64,000 nt of DNA. It comes from Candidatus Binatia bacterium (GTDB taxonomy: Bacteria > Desulfobacterota > Binatia > HRBIN30). The stretch spans positions 1-64,000 of the forward strand of contig JAOAHD010000007.1 of assembly GCA_026415395.1 (NCBI GenBank), written 5' to 3'. Within the stretch, counting starts at the first letter, position 1, and each line of letters begins with the position of its first letter. This document shows, piece after piece, positions 42,578 through 51,419 of the stretch. The notes below the pieces were generated by a model that was given only the letters and a program-made list of their open reading frames with translations, made no database searches and was not told where the DNA came from. A program made the position numbers and the translations under genes.

Positions 42578-43962
42578 GGGCGCTCGCGCTCGAACGCACG
42601 GGCGAGCTGCAACACCAAGTCGTCACGATGGCGCGGCCCGACAATTTGCATCCCCATCGGCAGCCCGGCGCGTGAAAGGCCGATCCGCACGGTGGCCGCC
42701 GGATGCCACGAAAGGTTGAACGGAATCGTGAACGAGGCCACGCCCGCGATAATTTGCGGGCGCCCCTCGGTTTCTTGAGGGAATGGTCCGCCAGCGGGCG
42801 GCGGGTCGTAGGGAACGGTGGGGGTGACCAAGGCATCGAACTCCGAAAACAACTCGGCGCACCACGCATTGAGCTGCTGGCGCAGCTTGGCTGCCTCGCC
42901 CCACGTTTCCGGCCGCATTTCCCAACCGAGTTTGACGCCGCTCAAAAATGTGCGGCCAAAGTCCTTCTCCTTGTCCGCAATCAAGTGATGAAGATGAGCG
43001 GCGAGTTCGAAGGCGCCAAGCACGGCCCACTCGCGCCCGAGCTGCGGGGGCCCGCCATGGATGCGTTCCACCCGGTGGCCGAGCTGCTCGAATACCCGCA
43101 CGCCGTCCTCCACCGCGGCGGCGATGTCGGATTGCACCACCGCGTAACCGAGATCGGGAGAAAAGGCGATGCGCAGCCCGCGCGGGAGCTCGCCGCGCAC
43201 GCACTCGAAATAAGAAATCCCAGGGTGGGGCAAACTATTGGGGTCCCACGGGGAGGGACCGACTACTTGATCGAGAAACAAAGCGGCGTCTTCTACCGTT
43301 TTTGTCAGTGGGCCGTACACCGCCGTGTCTTGGTACTCCCAATACTCCGAGGGGCCACGCGGCACGCGGCCAAACGAAACCTTGAGGCCGAAGCAGCCGG
43401 TAAAACTTGCGGGGATGCGGATGGACCCACCCCCGTCGCTGGCAGTGACCAGCGGGAGCACACATCCCGCCAGTGCGGCTGCGGATCCACCGCTGGAACC
43501 ACCCGGCGTGCGCTCCAGGTTCCAAGGCGAGCGGGTGACGCCGTAAACCAAATTTTTCGTGATGGCCGTGTAACCGAACTCCGGAGCGTTGGTTTTCCCC
43601 ACCACGATCGCGCCTGCGCGTTTCAACCGCTCCACTTGCACCGAGTCGCGCTGCGCAACATTGCCGCGAAAGGGGAGGGAGCCATAAGTTGTCGGTAAGC
43701 CGGCAACGTCCTCCAAATCCTTCACCCCTAACGGAATCCCTTCCAGAGGCCTTGCTTCTCCTCTGCGTAGGCGCTCCTCTGCGTGGCGCGCTTGTTCATC
43801 CAAACGGTCGAAATCGAATCGCGCCACGACCGCATTGAGTTTCTCGTGCGTGGCATCGATACGGTCCCACGTCCAGCGCAACAAGTCGCGCGGCGAAAAC
43901 TCTCCGCGCCGCAGCGCGGCGCATAATTCGACAAGGGACCATTTGAGGGGCTCCAGCGTCAT
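42547..43962 (-). CDS. Amidase signature family enzyme
   Basis: 471 aa from the ATG at 43962 (GGAGGAG 5 nt upstream). The Ser-cisSer-Lys triad regions are visible: Lys in 'LEGIPLGVKDLEDVAGLPTTYGS' and the Gly/Ser-rich 'RTPGGSSGGSAAALAGCVLPLVTASDGGGSIRIPASFTGCFGLK'. A substrate-side loop, 'FDALVTPTVPYDPPPAGGP', follows. It hydrolyses an amide such as a carboxamide or an aryl acylamide in the cytoplasm. The gene overlaps or abuts the OYE gene, so they may act in one catabolic path (inference). Confidence 0.92.
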   Translation of the reverse strand: MTLEPLKWSLVELCAALRRGEFSPRDLLRWTWDRIDATHEKLNAVVARFDFDRLDEQARHAEERLRRGEARPLEGIPLGVKDLEDVAGLPTTYGSLPFRGNVAQRDSVQVERLKRAGAIVVGKTNAPEFGYTAITKNLVYGVTRSPWNLERTPGGSSGGSAAALAGCVLPLVTASDGGGSIRIPASFTGCFGLKVSFGRVPRGPSEYWEYQDTAVYGPLTKTVEDAALFLDQVVGPSPWDPNSLPHPGISYFECVRGELPRGLRIAFSPDLGYAVVQSDIAAAVEDGVRVFEQLGHRVERIHGGPPQLGREWAVLGAFELAAHLHHLIADKEKDFGRTFLSGVKLGWEMRPETWGEAAKLRQQLNAWCAELFSEFDALVTPTVPYDPPPAGGPFPQETEGRPQIIAGVASFTIPFNLSWHPAATVRIGLSRAGLPMGMQIVGPRHRDDLVLQLARAFERERPWHPTWPDRF

Positions 43963-43995
43963 CCCGCTCTCCTCCACGGCTCGGAGTGTGCGACC

Positions 43996-44670
43996 TCAGT
44001 CCACCACTGGCCGCGCGGCCAGGCGCGCTTCACGCCGGCTGCGCAAATATTCGATCGCTGGTGGCATGAGGGAAATCACAATGATCGCGACAATGACGAA
44101 GTGAAAATTCCGTTTAACTACGGGCACGTTGCCGAACAGGTAGCCGGCGTACACAAAGCTGCACACCCACAAGATCGCACCGATGATGTTGTAAGCCGCA
44201 AAGCGCGGATACCCCATGCGGCCGATGCCAGCGACAAACGGCGCAAAAGTGCGGATGATGGGAATGAAGCGTGCCAAAATGATGGTCTTGCCACCGTGGC
44301 GCTCATAAAAATCGTGTGTGCGTTGCAAGTGCTGCTTGTTCAGCCAGCGTGAGGTTTCGCTCTTGAAAACCGCCGGGCCGACATAGGCACCGATACTGTA
44401 GTTTGCTGCGTCCCCCAACACGCCGGCAATGATGAGCAGCACGGCCACCGTATGCACGTCAATGACCGCCCCTTGCACGGCGGCGAGCGCACCCACGGCG
44501 AAGAGAAGCGAGTCCCCCGGCAAGAAAGGAGTCACCACCAAACCCGTTTCACAGAAGATAATGAGAAAGAGCAAAGCATACAGCGCAGGCCCGAGCTGCG
44601 CAGCTAGGGAGTTCAAGTGGGCATCCAGGTGTAAAAATATGTCGATGCCTTGCTGGAGGTACTCGGTCAT
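43996..44670 (-). CDS. DedA family membrane protein
   Basis: 224 aa with the DedA pattern: 'LLFLIIFCETGLVVTPFLPGDSLLFAVGAL', 'LGDAANYSIGAYVG' and 'FYERHGGKTIILARFIPIIRTFAPFVAGIGRMGYPRF', which contains the conserved R-F-x-P-x-x-R-T. About five membrane segments. Family members act as lipid flippases or scramblases and influence proton-motive-force homeostasis and resistance to cationic peptides. The gene lies 33 nt upstream of the amidase. Confidence 0.92.
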   Translation of the reverse strand: MTEYLQQGIDIFLHLDAHLNSLAAQLGPALYALLFLIIFCETGLVVTPFLPGDSLLFAVGALAAVQGAVIDVHTVAVLLIIAGVLGDAANYSIGAYVGPAVFKSETSRWLNKQHLQRTHDFYERHGGKTIILARFIPIIRTFAPFVAGIGRMGYPRFAAYNIIGAILWVCSFVYAGYLFGNVPVVKRNFHFVIVAIIVISLMPPAIEYLRSRREARLAARPVVD

Positions 44671-45112
44671 ACGCTAATGCTCCTTCTCCCAAACACCTAA
44701 CGGCGCCGCCCGGCACCAGTTGTGGGCCTGTAACACACGGGAAACACCGGTGGCAACGTGACGGCGACGAGTGCCTGGTGGATCGTAGCCTCAAGTGTCG
44801 CGGGTGAGCTCCAGTTCCGCGGGGCGGGCGGTCAGCCGTGGGAGATGCGGTTTGCCGAGAGGAAGGCAACCTACTGACATTCGCGTTTGGCCAGCAGCCC
44901 GCTTTCCCAGCTTGCCGCTGGTTGCAAATGTTCCCTACCCAAGGGCGACTGCCGGTCGCCCGTACAATCCCCTTTTTGCCAATTCCCCGGCAGCACTCGC
45001 TACTCGCCTTCTATTCACCATGCGCCCCCAACCACTCGCAACTCGCTACTCACGCCGCCGGGGGCTACATATCGCGGAGCGACCGCAGTCGAGGTAATCA
45101 GATGCTCGTGCG
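44671..45112. other. Intergenic region with short repeated motifs
   Basis: No supported gene. A hairpin, GGGCGAC-tgccg-GTCGCCC (44943-44961), and downstream strings such as CAGCACTCGCTACTC recall the dispersed repeats at 33870 and 56380-56604. Likely repeat debris between a dedA gene and a protease gene. Confidence 0.5.
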
Positions 45113-45152
45113 AACAAAAATCTCCCGCTCGCCCGCCAGTGGAGTGGGAGAT
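45113..45152 (-). terminator. Rho-independent terminator of the protease gene
   Basis: On the minus strand, ATCTCCCaCTC pairs with GAGcGGGAGAT (one mismatch, 11-nt arms), followed by TTTTTGT. It lies 21 nt after the stop codon of the trypsin-like protease. Confidence 0.75.
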
Positions 45153-45173
45153 CGGGTGAGGGAGCAGTTTCAT

Positions 45174-46532
45174 TCACGGGATGCTGGTGCTGCACCCGTT
45201 CAGCGCGCCGTTCACCGCTAGGATGATCTCGTCCACCGTTACCGCTCCGTCGCCGTCGTCGTCCGCCGCCGGACAAAGATCTCCACCTTCGGCACCCAAG
45301 GCAATATTCACAGCAGTGACGATTTCGCTGATCTCTACCGTCGCATCACCGTTGCAATCACCCGCGCATGGAGAGGTAGCCCGAAACACCGTGGCCGTAA
45401 CTTGCGCCGGGCCGGTTCCCGCAATGCGGCGGAGTTCGATGGTCCAAAGACCAGGCTGAGGACGCTCGATGCGGCACGCGCCCCAATTTTCCGGCCGTTC
45501 ATCGCGGCACACCCAGGTAATGTTGTTGCCCTCGGTGTGGCCGACTAGTAAGTCGAAGTCGTTGTCTTGGTTTAGAAAACCCGAATTACTTCCAGTTTGC
45601 CCATTGAAAGACACTCGCAACTCAGCCGCTTGCGTGTCGATTTCGATCTGCTCCTGAACCCGTGGGTTAGCAACGCTTAAACTCGCTGAGAACGTGCGCA
45701 CTAGCGTTCGTCCGTCGTCAACGTGCCCAACGGTGTTGCACGTAACACCCACATCCTCTCCGGCTGTCCCCTCGATCCAGTTGCGTACGGTTGTCACATC
45801 GGTGGCGAAAGACTGATCCGGTGCGAGGCAGTCGACCGTTGAGCCGCCAGACACCACTCCCACGAGCACCTCGCTGCCGTCCTCTTTTGCCATCACGGCA
45901 CCTCCGGAGTCGCCGGAGCAGGTGTTGGAGCCCGTGCCGGTAAAAGACCAGCACACGTGCAGATCGGCGGGAACGTCCGCCGGACACGCGCCAAAGACCA
46001 CCGGGCCCTCGCGTTTGATTCCGGTATCATCGACGCTGCGAAAACCGGCGCGGGTGGTTCCATAACCCACAACGGTGCCTGCCGAATCGGGTGCAGGCTT
46101 CGCTCTCGCCAAGCTCAAAGGCGGCACGCCGTCCGCCGGCTCCGCCAATCGTAACAGACCGACGTCGTAACCAGCGCCGAACTCGTAGTTCGGGTGTACC
46201 GCCACGGCCTCGACGGTAAGCACACCGACGTTCGGCAGGAACACCAGAATCGTCCGCGGGTCGGCGATCCCCTGGCTTTGGCACTCCGCGAAATTGTCGC
46301 TGTTTTCCGGGCATAAGCAGTGCGCAGCCGTGACCACGGAGTGGCAACCAACCAAAGTGCCGGAGCACAAGCTCGTTAAGTCGCTGTGCCCGGCATCGGC
46401 GTAAAACGCTAGCATCGCAACCGCAGGCTGGGCAAAAGTGGCGGAGCCGTTCACAACCCGGGGCTTTGGCAGCCCATCGCCGCGGCTGGCCACGAGAGCA
46501 ACCAAGAAGAACGCAAAAAACCGAATTCGCAT
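45174..46532 (-). CDS. Secreted trypsin-like serine protease with C-terminal dockerin repeats
   Basis: 452 aa from the ATG at 46532, where a signal peptide begins (MRIRFFAFFLVALVASRGDG); the longer frame covers promoter DNA. The S1 triad is complete: His in 'HSVVTAAHCLCP', Asp in 'AGYDVGLLRLAEP' and Ser in 'NTCSGDSGGAVM'. Several Cys pairs suggest disulfides. A beta-sandwich-like middle domain ('LRVSFNGQTGSNSGFLNQDNDFDLLVG') is similar to pre-peptidase C-terminal domains. The end carries two dockerin-like calcium loops ('CAGDCNGDATVEISEIVTAV', 'AADDDGDGAVTVDEIILAV'). Acts outside the cytoplasm. Divergent from mltB with 115 bp between starts. Confidence 0.9.
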   Translation of the reverse strand: MRIRFFAFFLVALVASRGDGLPKPRVVNGSATFAQPAVAMLAFYADAGHSDLTSLCSGTLVGCHSVVTAAHCLCPENSDNFAECQSQGIADPRTILVFLPNVGVLTVEAVAVHPNYEFGAGYDVGLLRLAEPADGVPPLSLARAKPAPDSAGTVVGYGTTRAGFRSVDDTGIKREGPVVFGACPADVPADLHVCWSFTGTGSNTCSGDSGGAVMAKEDGSEVLVGVVSGGSTVDCLAPDQSFATDVTTVRNWIEGTAGEDVGVTCNTVGHVDDGRTLVRTFSASLSVANPRVQEQIEIDTQAAELRVSFNGQTGSNSGFLNQDNDFDLLVGHTEGNNITWVCRDERPENWGACRIERPQPGLWTIELRRIAGTGPAQVTATVFRATSPCAGDCNGDATVEISEIVTAVNIALGAEGGDLCPAADDDGDGAVTVDEIILAVNGALNGCSTSIP

Positions 46533-46647
46533 CGATCGAGTTACGGTGCGGGAATGTACAGGCAAAGTCGAGATCCTTTTTGCTAGCTTGCGGGTACTGA
46601 TTTGCTCAGACACAGTATGCCACACTGGAAACGATTTGGTTGGTAGC

Positions 46648-47625
46648 ATGGGGAACACGCCAACGCTTCGGCTGTTTGTTTGCGTGCTCGCAGGGCTGCA
46701 GATCTTCACCACACCGTGCCCCGCGCGTGCGCGGGGTGGTTGGGACTATCTGCTCGAGCGCCTGATTCGTGACGGGGAACCGCGCAGCGAGATCGAAGCG
46801 ATTTTCACCGATCCCCGCATGCCGCCCTTCCAGAAGCTGGAATTTGCCCCGGAGCGCCGGCCAGAACCCGCGGGATTGTACCGTGGGTTTTTGCGCCCAC
46901 AAAGCGTCGCCCAATTGCGCCAGTGTTGGTACACGTATCGAGCAGAAATTGAGGCGGCTGAACGCCGGACCGGCGTGCCAGGAACGCTGCTGGTATCGCT
47001 CCTCCATGTAGAGAGTCGCTGTGGCCAGAACACCGGCGGACATCGGATCCTATTCCGTTTGGCGCGCTTGGCGATGGCCGGTGAGCCGAACAACCTGCGC
47101 TGGAACCTTGCGCTCTGGCTGGACGGACCGCGACGGGCAGCAGACGATCTTGCCGCAAAGCTCGCGTCCAGAGCCCGGTATCTCGAAGACACCTTTTACC
47201 CTGAAGTCCGCGCCACCTTGGAGTTGGCGCGACGCTGGCGGGTGGACCCTTTGGAGCTGCGCGGCTCGACGGCAGGCGCCCTTGGTTGGCCGCAGTTCCT
47301 CCCGAGCAGCGTGCTCCGGTTTGGGCGCGACGGGAATAGCGACGGTCGCGTGGATTTGTTCGACCCGGCGGATGCAGCACTCTCGGCGGCGGAATATTTG
47401 CGAGCCCACGGCTGGACGATGGGAGCAACCTCAGACGAGCAGCGACAAGCCCTGTGGCACTACAATCGCTCGCGCAGCTACGGGGACACGTTGCTGGCCC
47501 TCCACCGTCGCCTGCAGCCCGAGGCACGACCGCAACCGTCGCAAACTCTCGCGGCAACCTCGCGAGCGTCGAGCAAACGGAAGCAAGCAAAGTCACCGCG
47601 GGCGCACCGCGCCCGGCCGCGTTAA
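46648..47625 (+). CDS. MltB-like lytic transglycosylase
   Basis: 325 aa from the ATG at 46648. A signal peptide (LFVCVLAGLQIFTTPCPARARG) precedes 'TYRAEIEAAERRTGVPGTLLVSLLHVESRCGQNTGGHRI', which holds the catalytic Glu of 'VES'. 'GSTAGALGWPQFLPSSVLRFGRDGNSDGRVDLFDPADAALSAAEYLRAHGW' is the classical MltB stretch, including an EF-hand-like calcium loop. It cleaves peptidoglycan glycan strands to 1,6-anhydro products in the periplasm. The C-terminus is a basic tail (SKRKQAKSPRAHRARPR). Confidence 0.9.
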   Translation: MGNTPTLRLFVCVLAGLQIFTTPCPARARGGWDYLLERLIRDGEPRSEIEAIFTDPRMPPFQKLEFAPERRPEPAGLYRGFLRPQSVAQLRQCWYTYRAEIEAAERRTGVPGTLLVSLLHVESRCGQNTGGHRILFRLARLAMAGEPNNLRWNLALWLDGPRRAADDLAAKLASRARYLEDTFYPEVRATLELARRWRVDPLELRGSTAGALGWPQFLPSSVLRFGRDGNSDGRVDLFDPADAALSAAEYLRAHGWTMGATSDEQRQALWHYNRSRSYGDTLLALHRRLQPEARPQPSQTLAATSRASSKRKQAKSPRAHRARPR

Positions 47626-47635
47626 AGCCCTAGCG

Positions 47636-48196
47636 ATGATTGCAGGTGTCGACTTCGGAGCTCGGTGGGCGGGTACCACGGTGATTTGCTTCGATGTCGG
47701 CTCGCAACTGCGGTTCTTGCGCGTCCCGCAGAAACAGGATGCCGACGAATTCCTGGAAGCGTTCCTGCGTAAGAGCCAACCCCAGGCCGTCTATATCGAC
47801 GCCCCGCTGAGCCTGCCCGCGGCCTACTTCGAACGAGGGACCGATTTCCTCTACCGGTGCTGTGACCGTGACCTGTCGGCCATGTCCCCCATGTTCCTCG
47901 GTGGGCTTACGGCGCGGGCCATGCGCCTCTGTCGGCGGATCACGTTGCCGGTGTACGAAGTGTACCCGCACGCCGCCGCGCGGCTACTCGAAGAGCAGGG
48001 CATCGCCGGCTACCGCAGCGCCTCTCCGCCCGAGTATCTGGCGCGCTGTGCGCGGGTCCTCCCATGCACGGCTGCCGAACCGGTGACATCGTGGCACGAA
48101 GTCGATGCTGCCCTGGCGTGGTGGAGCGGTTGGCGGCATCTTCGAGGAGAAGCGCGCGCGTTTGGAGAGCCCAGCGAAGGGCTGATTTGGGTCTGA
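47636..48196 (+). CDS. DUF429-like RNase H-fold protein
   Basis: 186 aa. The start 'MIAGVDFGARWAGTTVICFD' gives the acidic strand typical of the RNase H/DUF429 predicted nuclease fold; 'QAVYIDAPLSLPAAYF' contains a second Asp and 'PVYEVYPHAAARLLEE' matches the ExxP region. Near the end 'SWHEVDAALAWWSGW' supplies another conserved E-x-DA. It is probably a cytoplasmic nuclease or nucleotide-binding protein; no member with this architecture has a proven activity known to me. It begins 10 nt after mltB. Confidence 0.75.
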   Translation: MIAGVDFGARWAGTTVICFDVGSQLRFLRVPQKQDADEFLEAFLRKSQPQAVYIDAPLSLPAAYFERGTDFLYRCCDRDLSAMSPMFLGGLTARAMRLCRRITLPVYEVYPHAAARLLEEQGIAGYRSASPPEYLARCARVLPCTAAEPVTSWHEVDAALAWWSGWRHLRGEARAFGEPSEGLIWV

Positions 48197-48430
48197 CGAC
48201 CTCCTGCGCTGGGCTGTGTGCTCGTTTGGCTTCAAGTGCCGACTGCTGGCGCCCGCCACGAAGGCACCTCTGCGCTCGGGATGAAACGGAAACAGCCCAG
48301 TGGTTGAGGCTCGGGTCCTGCCCCCTGCGGACCCGGAGCGAAGACTCGCAGCGCCGCAACGAGCCCGAAGAAATGTAAGGCATGTGCTAGTGGGCAGACT
48401 GCACCGCCGATCGCGCGCTGCTAGGGCCGC

Positions 48431-48886
48431 TCAACGTTTTGCACGTGCTTTCGTCGGCCGAGCAGGCTTTGCTGCGGCTTTGATTGCCTTGGCCGCGCTT
48501 CGAGCATCCTCGGGGCTACGGAAGCCGAATACAGCGGAAAACTTTTTCCCTACCGTTTGCGCCACCAGGAACTCGATGTTTACGCCCGCGTTGGCAATCG
48601 CTCGCGCCATCGCGGCACCGAGGCCAGGACGGTCATCCCCCTCGACAAACAGGGCGCTCACCTGTGCGGGAGCGAGCCCGGCTTGCGATGCCGCGGTCGT
48701 GCTTTTCTTGCCGCTCACAGGGAACACCTCGATTGCTGCGCGGCCAGTATCCCCAAGGGCATAGCCCATTACTACGCGCAAATTCGCACCGCTGGCGGCG
48801 AGCGGCTCCAGAACTTCGGCCAGTACCCCAGGAGCGTGCTGCGCTTCTTTACGCCACAAGGTGACTTGTTTTACCGTGACGGCCAT
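48431..48886 (-). CDS. Tandem ACT-domain protein
   Basis: 151 aa from the ATG at 48886 (GGGAGG 8 nt upstream; an ATG at 48892 is too close). Two ACT-like units are seen: 'QVTLWRKEAQHAPGVLAEVLEPLAASGANLRVVMGYA' and 'ALFVEGDDRPGLGAAMARAIANAGVNIEFLVAQTV'. The C-terminus is an Ala/Lys-rich tail (AAKPARPTKARAKR). ACT domains bind small ligands, mostly amino acids. With no catalytic partner it is likely a regulatory protein; the basic tail might contact nucleic acid. Confidence 0.82.
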   Translation of the reverse strand: MAVTVKQVTLWRKEAQHAPGVLAEVLEPLAASGANLRVVMGYALGDTGRAAIEVFPVSGKKSTTAASQAGLAPAQVSALFVEGDDRPGLGAAMARAIANAGVNIEFLVAQTVGKKFSAVFGFRSPEDARSAAKAIKAAAKPARPTKARAKR

Positions 48887-48946
48887 ACGCATTACCTCCC
48901 GGCAGAGCCTTATGCGCCGTCTGAAGAAAAAACTCAACGTCCCCGC

Positions 48947-49567
48947 TTATCGCAAGGCGAAGCCTAACAAGCGCTCGAGCTCGCTCAATGCGGCGGTGGG
49001 TTCTTCGACTTTGATCGTGGCCATCCCCAGTGCCCGAGCGGTTTTCAGGTTACGGCCGATGTCGTCCAAAAACACCGCCTGGGGCGGGGCCACCTGGAGT
49101 TGCTCGCAGGCGTAGGTGAAAATGCGTGGGTCTGGCTTGCGCAAGCCCAACCGTGCTGACTCGATAAAAGCATCGAACAGCGCGACCAGCGGCCGTTGAG
49201 TTTCCGCTTCGTCCCGCCAGTTGTTGGTGATTGCTCCGGTGCGCAAACCGTTCGCACGAATCACCTCGATGGCGCGAATCATTTCCGGGCGTGGCACGGT
49301 GGCGGCTTGCACTGCGAGCATCAATGCCGTCGCGTCCAGAGTTTGCCCCGCCGCACGGCACTCTTGCTCGAAGAGGGGAATAAATTCTTGCAAACTCACC
49401 TCACCGCGCTCCAAGCGTGCCCAAGCCCCGTGTTCCCCGCTGCCGGCAATGTGGAAGTTGATCCAGCCCGGCGGAATGCCGTGGCTCCGTTCGAATGCGG
49501 CAATAGCCTGTAGTGGTGAGCCCACGACCACTCCACCGATGTCAAAAATCACTGCGCGAAATTCCAT
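48947..49567 (-). CDS. HAD-IA family phosphatase-like hydrolase
   Basis: 206 aa. Motif I 'AVIFDIGGVVVGSPL' has only the first Asp; the general acid position is Gly, as in several ACAD10/epoxide-hydrolase-N-type HADs, suggesting altered chemistry. Motif II is 'TGAITNNWRDE', motif III Lys in 'LGLRKPDPRIF' and motif IV 'AVFLDDIGRNLKTARALGM'. The cap helices lie at about 20-90. The substrate is unknown. It follows the ACT-protein gene on the same strand without overlap. Confidence 0.85.
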   Translation of the reverse strand: MEFRAVIFDIGGVVVGSPLQAIAAFERSHGIPPGWINFHIAGSGEHGAWARLERGEVSLQEFIPLFEQECRAAGQTLDATALMLAVQAATVPRPEMIRAIEVIRANGLRTGAITNNWRDEAETQRPLVALFDAFIESARLGLRKPDPRIFTYACEQLQVAPPQAVFLDDIGRNLKTARALGMATIKVEEPTAALSELERLLGFALR

Positions 49568-49678
49568 GCGCGGAGCTAGCTAGCGAGGAGCCGGCCGCTG
49601 CGCCACGGCGACACCCTGCGCCAGAGCCGAGCAATCGGTGTTACACCCGCAGCCCTCGGCGATCTTCTTGCCTGCCGC

Positions 49679-50326
49679 TCACTTGCTTTGGAACAAACCA
49701 AGCTGCCGTACGGGAGCGAAGGAGCGCCGGTGGAGCGGGCAGGGGCCGTACTGTGCGAGAGCACGCAAATGTTCCGGGGTGCCGTAGCCCATGTTGCGTG
49801 CGAAGCCGTACTGGGGGTAGGTTTCGTGCCACTGCCGCATAATCGCGTCGCGCTTCACCTTAGCCACGATGCTCGCGGCTGCCACGGCATAGCTAATGGC
49901 GTCGCCGTCAACAATTGCAGTTTGGGGAATGTCGATGTCGGGCACCGTGCGGGCGTCGACCAGCAAGTGTTCTGGCTTTACCCTTGTCGCTCGCACGGCT
50001 CGGCGCATGGCCTCCAAGCTCGCCCGCAACACGTTCATGCGATCGACTTCCTCCGCTTCCACGATACCAATGCCCACCGCCAGGGCGAGCCGTTCGAGCG
50101 AATCCGCCAAGCGCTCGCGTTGCAGGGGGGTCAAGAGCTTTGAGTCGTTCACTCCTTCGAGTTCGATCTCAGGGGGGATCACCACGACGGCAGCCACGAC
50201 CGGACCGGCAAGCGGGCCCACGCCCACCTCGTCGCACCCGCCCACAAGCTGCACCCCTTGCGCCCACAGGGAGCGCTCAACTTGCAAGAGCTCGCGCATC
50301 CGCCGCCTTCGTCGCTCCGCGCCCAC
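49679..50326 (-). CDS. rnhB: Ribonuclease HII
   Basis: 215 aa from a GTG at 50326; the ATG at 50299 is equally possible. The catalytic acid pair is in 'GGCDEVGVGPLAGPVVAAVVVIP', the third Asp in 'LLVDARTVPDID' and the fourth in 'ASIVAKVKRDAIM'. 'YGFARNMGYGTPEHLRAL' is typical. It nicks RNA-DNA hybrids and removes misincorporated ribonucleotides. Odd: the GRG of the usual 'DE-x-GRGPLAGPV' motif, which recognises the ribonucleotide 2'-OH, reads GVG. Confidence 0.92.
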   Translation of the reverse strand: MGAERRRRRMRELLQVERSLWAQGVQLVGGCDEVGVGPLAGPVVAAVVVIPPEIELEGVNDSKLLTPLQRERLADSLERLALAVGIGIVEAEEVDRMNVLRASLEAMRRAVRATRVKPEHLLVDARTVPDIDIPQTAIVDGDAISYAVAAASIVAKVKRDAIMRQWHETYPQYGFARNMGYGTPEHLRALAQYGPCPLHRRSFAPVRQLGLFQSK

Positions 50327-50338
50327 AGCGGCGCGGGT

Positions 50339-50881
50339 TTAATCACATGGGGGAGGGGAAGCCAAGCGAGCACCGTGATTGCGGCGCCCCTTCCGTCCGT
50401 ACCGACTCCGGAAATAAATGGCGGCTTGGCCCGCCGCAGCGCCGAGGGTGTCGATGGCGCTGTCCCAAAGAGAGGCCGTGCGCGTGATCACGAAGGCTTG
50501 GTGCAACTCATCGAGCAACGCCCACACTCCGGAGAAGGTGACCGCCTGCAAGCTCCAGCTTAAGCGCCAACGCGGCGCGCGGCCGCGCCGGGTGGCCCAG
50601 TACACCAATAAGCCCAAGATGAAAAACTCAACGAAATGGGCTGTCTTTCGGATCACTGTGTGAGCCAACACAAATCCACGCGGGCTAAGGTCAGGAAACA
50701 GCCAGCGCAACACCGGATCGATGTATCGATGGGTGTTCTGTGCCGAGAAGGGGTCAGTAGAAAGCGCTGAGATGCAGGCCATCCATAGGCCCACGACCGC
50801 CCAGTATCGTAACCAGTGGAGCCAGTGGTAAACCATGCTCGGCGTGGACTCTGGCGGCGGCTGCATGGCAGGTACATTCAT
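50339..50881 (-). CDS. VanZ-like family membrane protein
   Basis: 180 aa with four hydrophobic segments: 'AVVGLWMACISALSTDPF', 'TVIRKTAHFVEFFILGLLVYWAT', 'LQAVTFSGVWALLDELHQAFV' and 'WDSAIDTLGAAAGQAAIYF'. The motifs K-x-x-HF-x-E-F, DE-x-HQ and D-x-x-x-D-x-x-G are those of the VanZ family. Its function outside teicoplanin resistance is unknown. It starts 12 nt upstream of rnhB's reading frame and 19 nt from the divergent gene at 50901. Confidence 0.87.
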   Translation of the reverse strand: MNVPAMQPPPESTPSMVYHWLHWLRYWAVVGLWMACISALSTDPFSAQNTHRYIDPVLRWLFPDLSPRGFVLAHTVIRKTAHFVEFFILGLLVYWATRRGRAPRWRLSWSLQAVTFSGVWALLDELHQAFVITRTASLWDSAIDTLGAAAGQAAIYFRSRYGRKGRRNHGARLASPPPCD

Positions 50882-50900
50882 AAGGCGATAGGGGAAGAGA

Positions 50901-51419
50901 ATGGATCAGCGGGTTTGGGCCTTCTTGGCCGGCATGCTCACGGCGCTCATTGTAGCCGCGCTACTGTGGCTTGCCGGCTGGTTCCGGGCAAGCCCCGCTT
51001 CCCATCCCCTGGCGACACCCGCCGTTGTCGTCCCGACGGCGACAGCATCGCCCACGAGGATCGTGACGGGCATCACGCCCGAGATGCCGCGGGGATATCG
51101 CCTCGCCGGGGTGGCGGAAAACGCTGGGCAGCTTTACGCTGTGGTCGAACTACCCGACGGGCGCCACGGGTTGTTCCGCCAAGGTGAGGAAATTCCAGGT
51201 CTTGGATTAGTGGTTCGCGTCGGCGGCGAACATGCGGTGTTCAACACGTCTCAGGGCGAGGTCACCTTGTGGGTGGCACCCGCGGCAACCCCCACGCGCA
51301 CCCCAACGATGCCCAAGCCTACGGCTACGCCGCGGGCGCCGCGCGCTCGTTCTCCTGCCGGGGCCGTGTCAACTCCAAGATCAGGCGCTTCAACCGCTCT
51401 GGATCGACCGGCTTCTTGA
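50901..51419 (+). CDS. Membrane-anchored protein with GspC-like domain
   Basis: 172 aa with GGGGAAGAG before the ATG. One membrane helix (about 5-27, 'VWAFLAGMLTALIVAALLWLAGW') is followed by a Pro/Thr/Ser linker and a small beta domain ('YRLAGVAENAGQLYAVVELPDGRHGLFRQGEEIPGLGLVVRVGGEHAVFNTSQGEVTLWV') like the homology region of type II secretion protein GspC. A Thr/Pro/Arg-rich tail ends the protein. No other type II secretion gene is in the window. The 3' end overlaps the convergent PAS-protein gene by 95 bp. Confidence 0.65.
   Translation: MDQRVWAFLAGMLTALIVAALLWLAGWFRASPASHPLATPAVVVPTATASPTRIVTGITPEMPRGYRLAGVAENAGQLYAVVELPDGRHGLFRQGEEIPGLGLVVRVGGEHAVFNTSQGEVTLWVAPAATPTRTPTMPKPTATPRAPRARSPAGAVSTPRSGASTALDRPAS

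Noticed and set aside
47021-47635. Extended start of the DUF429-like protein
   Set aside because: The extension is a second frame of mltB; the ATG at 47636 begins the conserved first strand.
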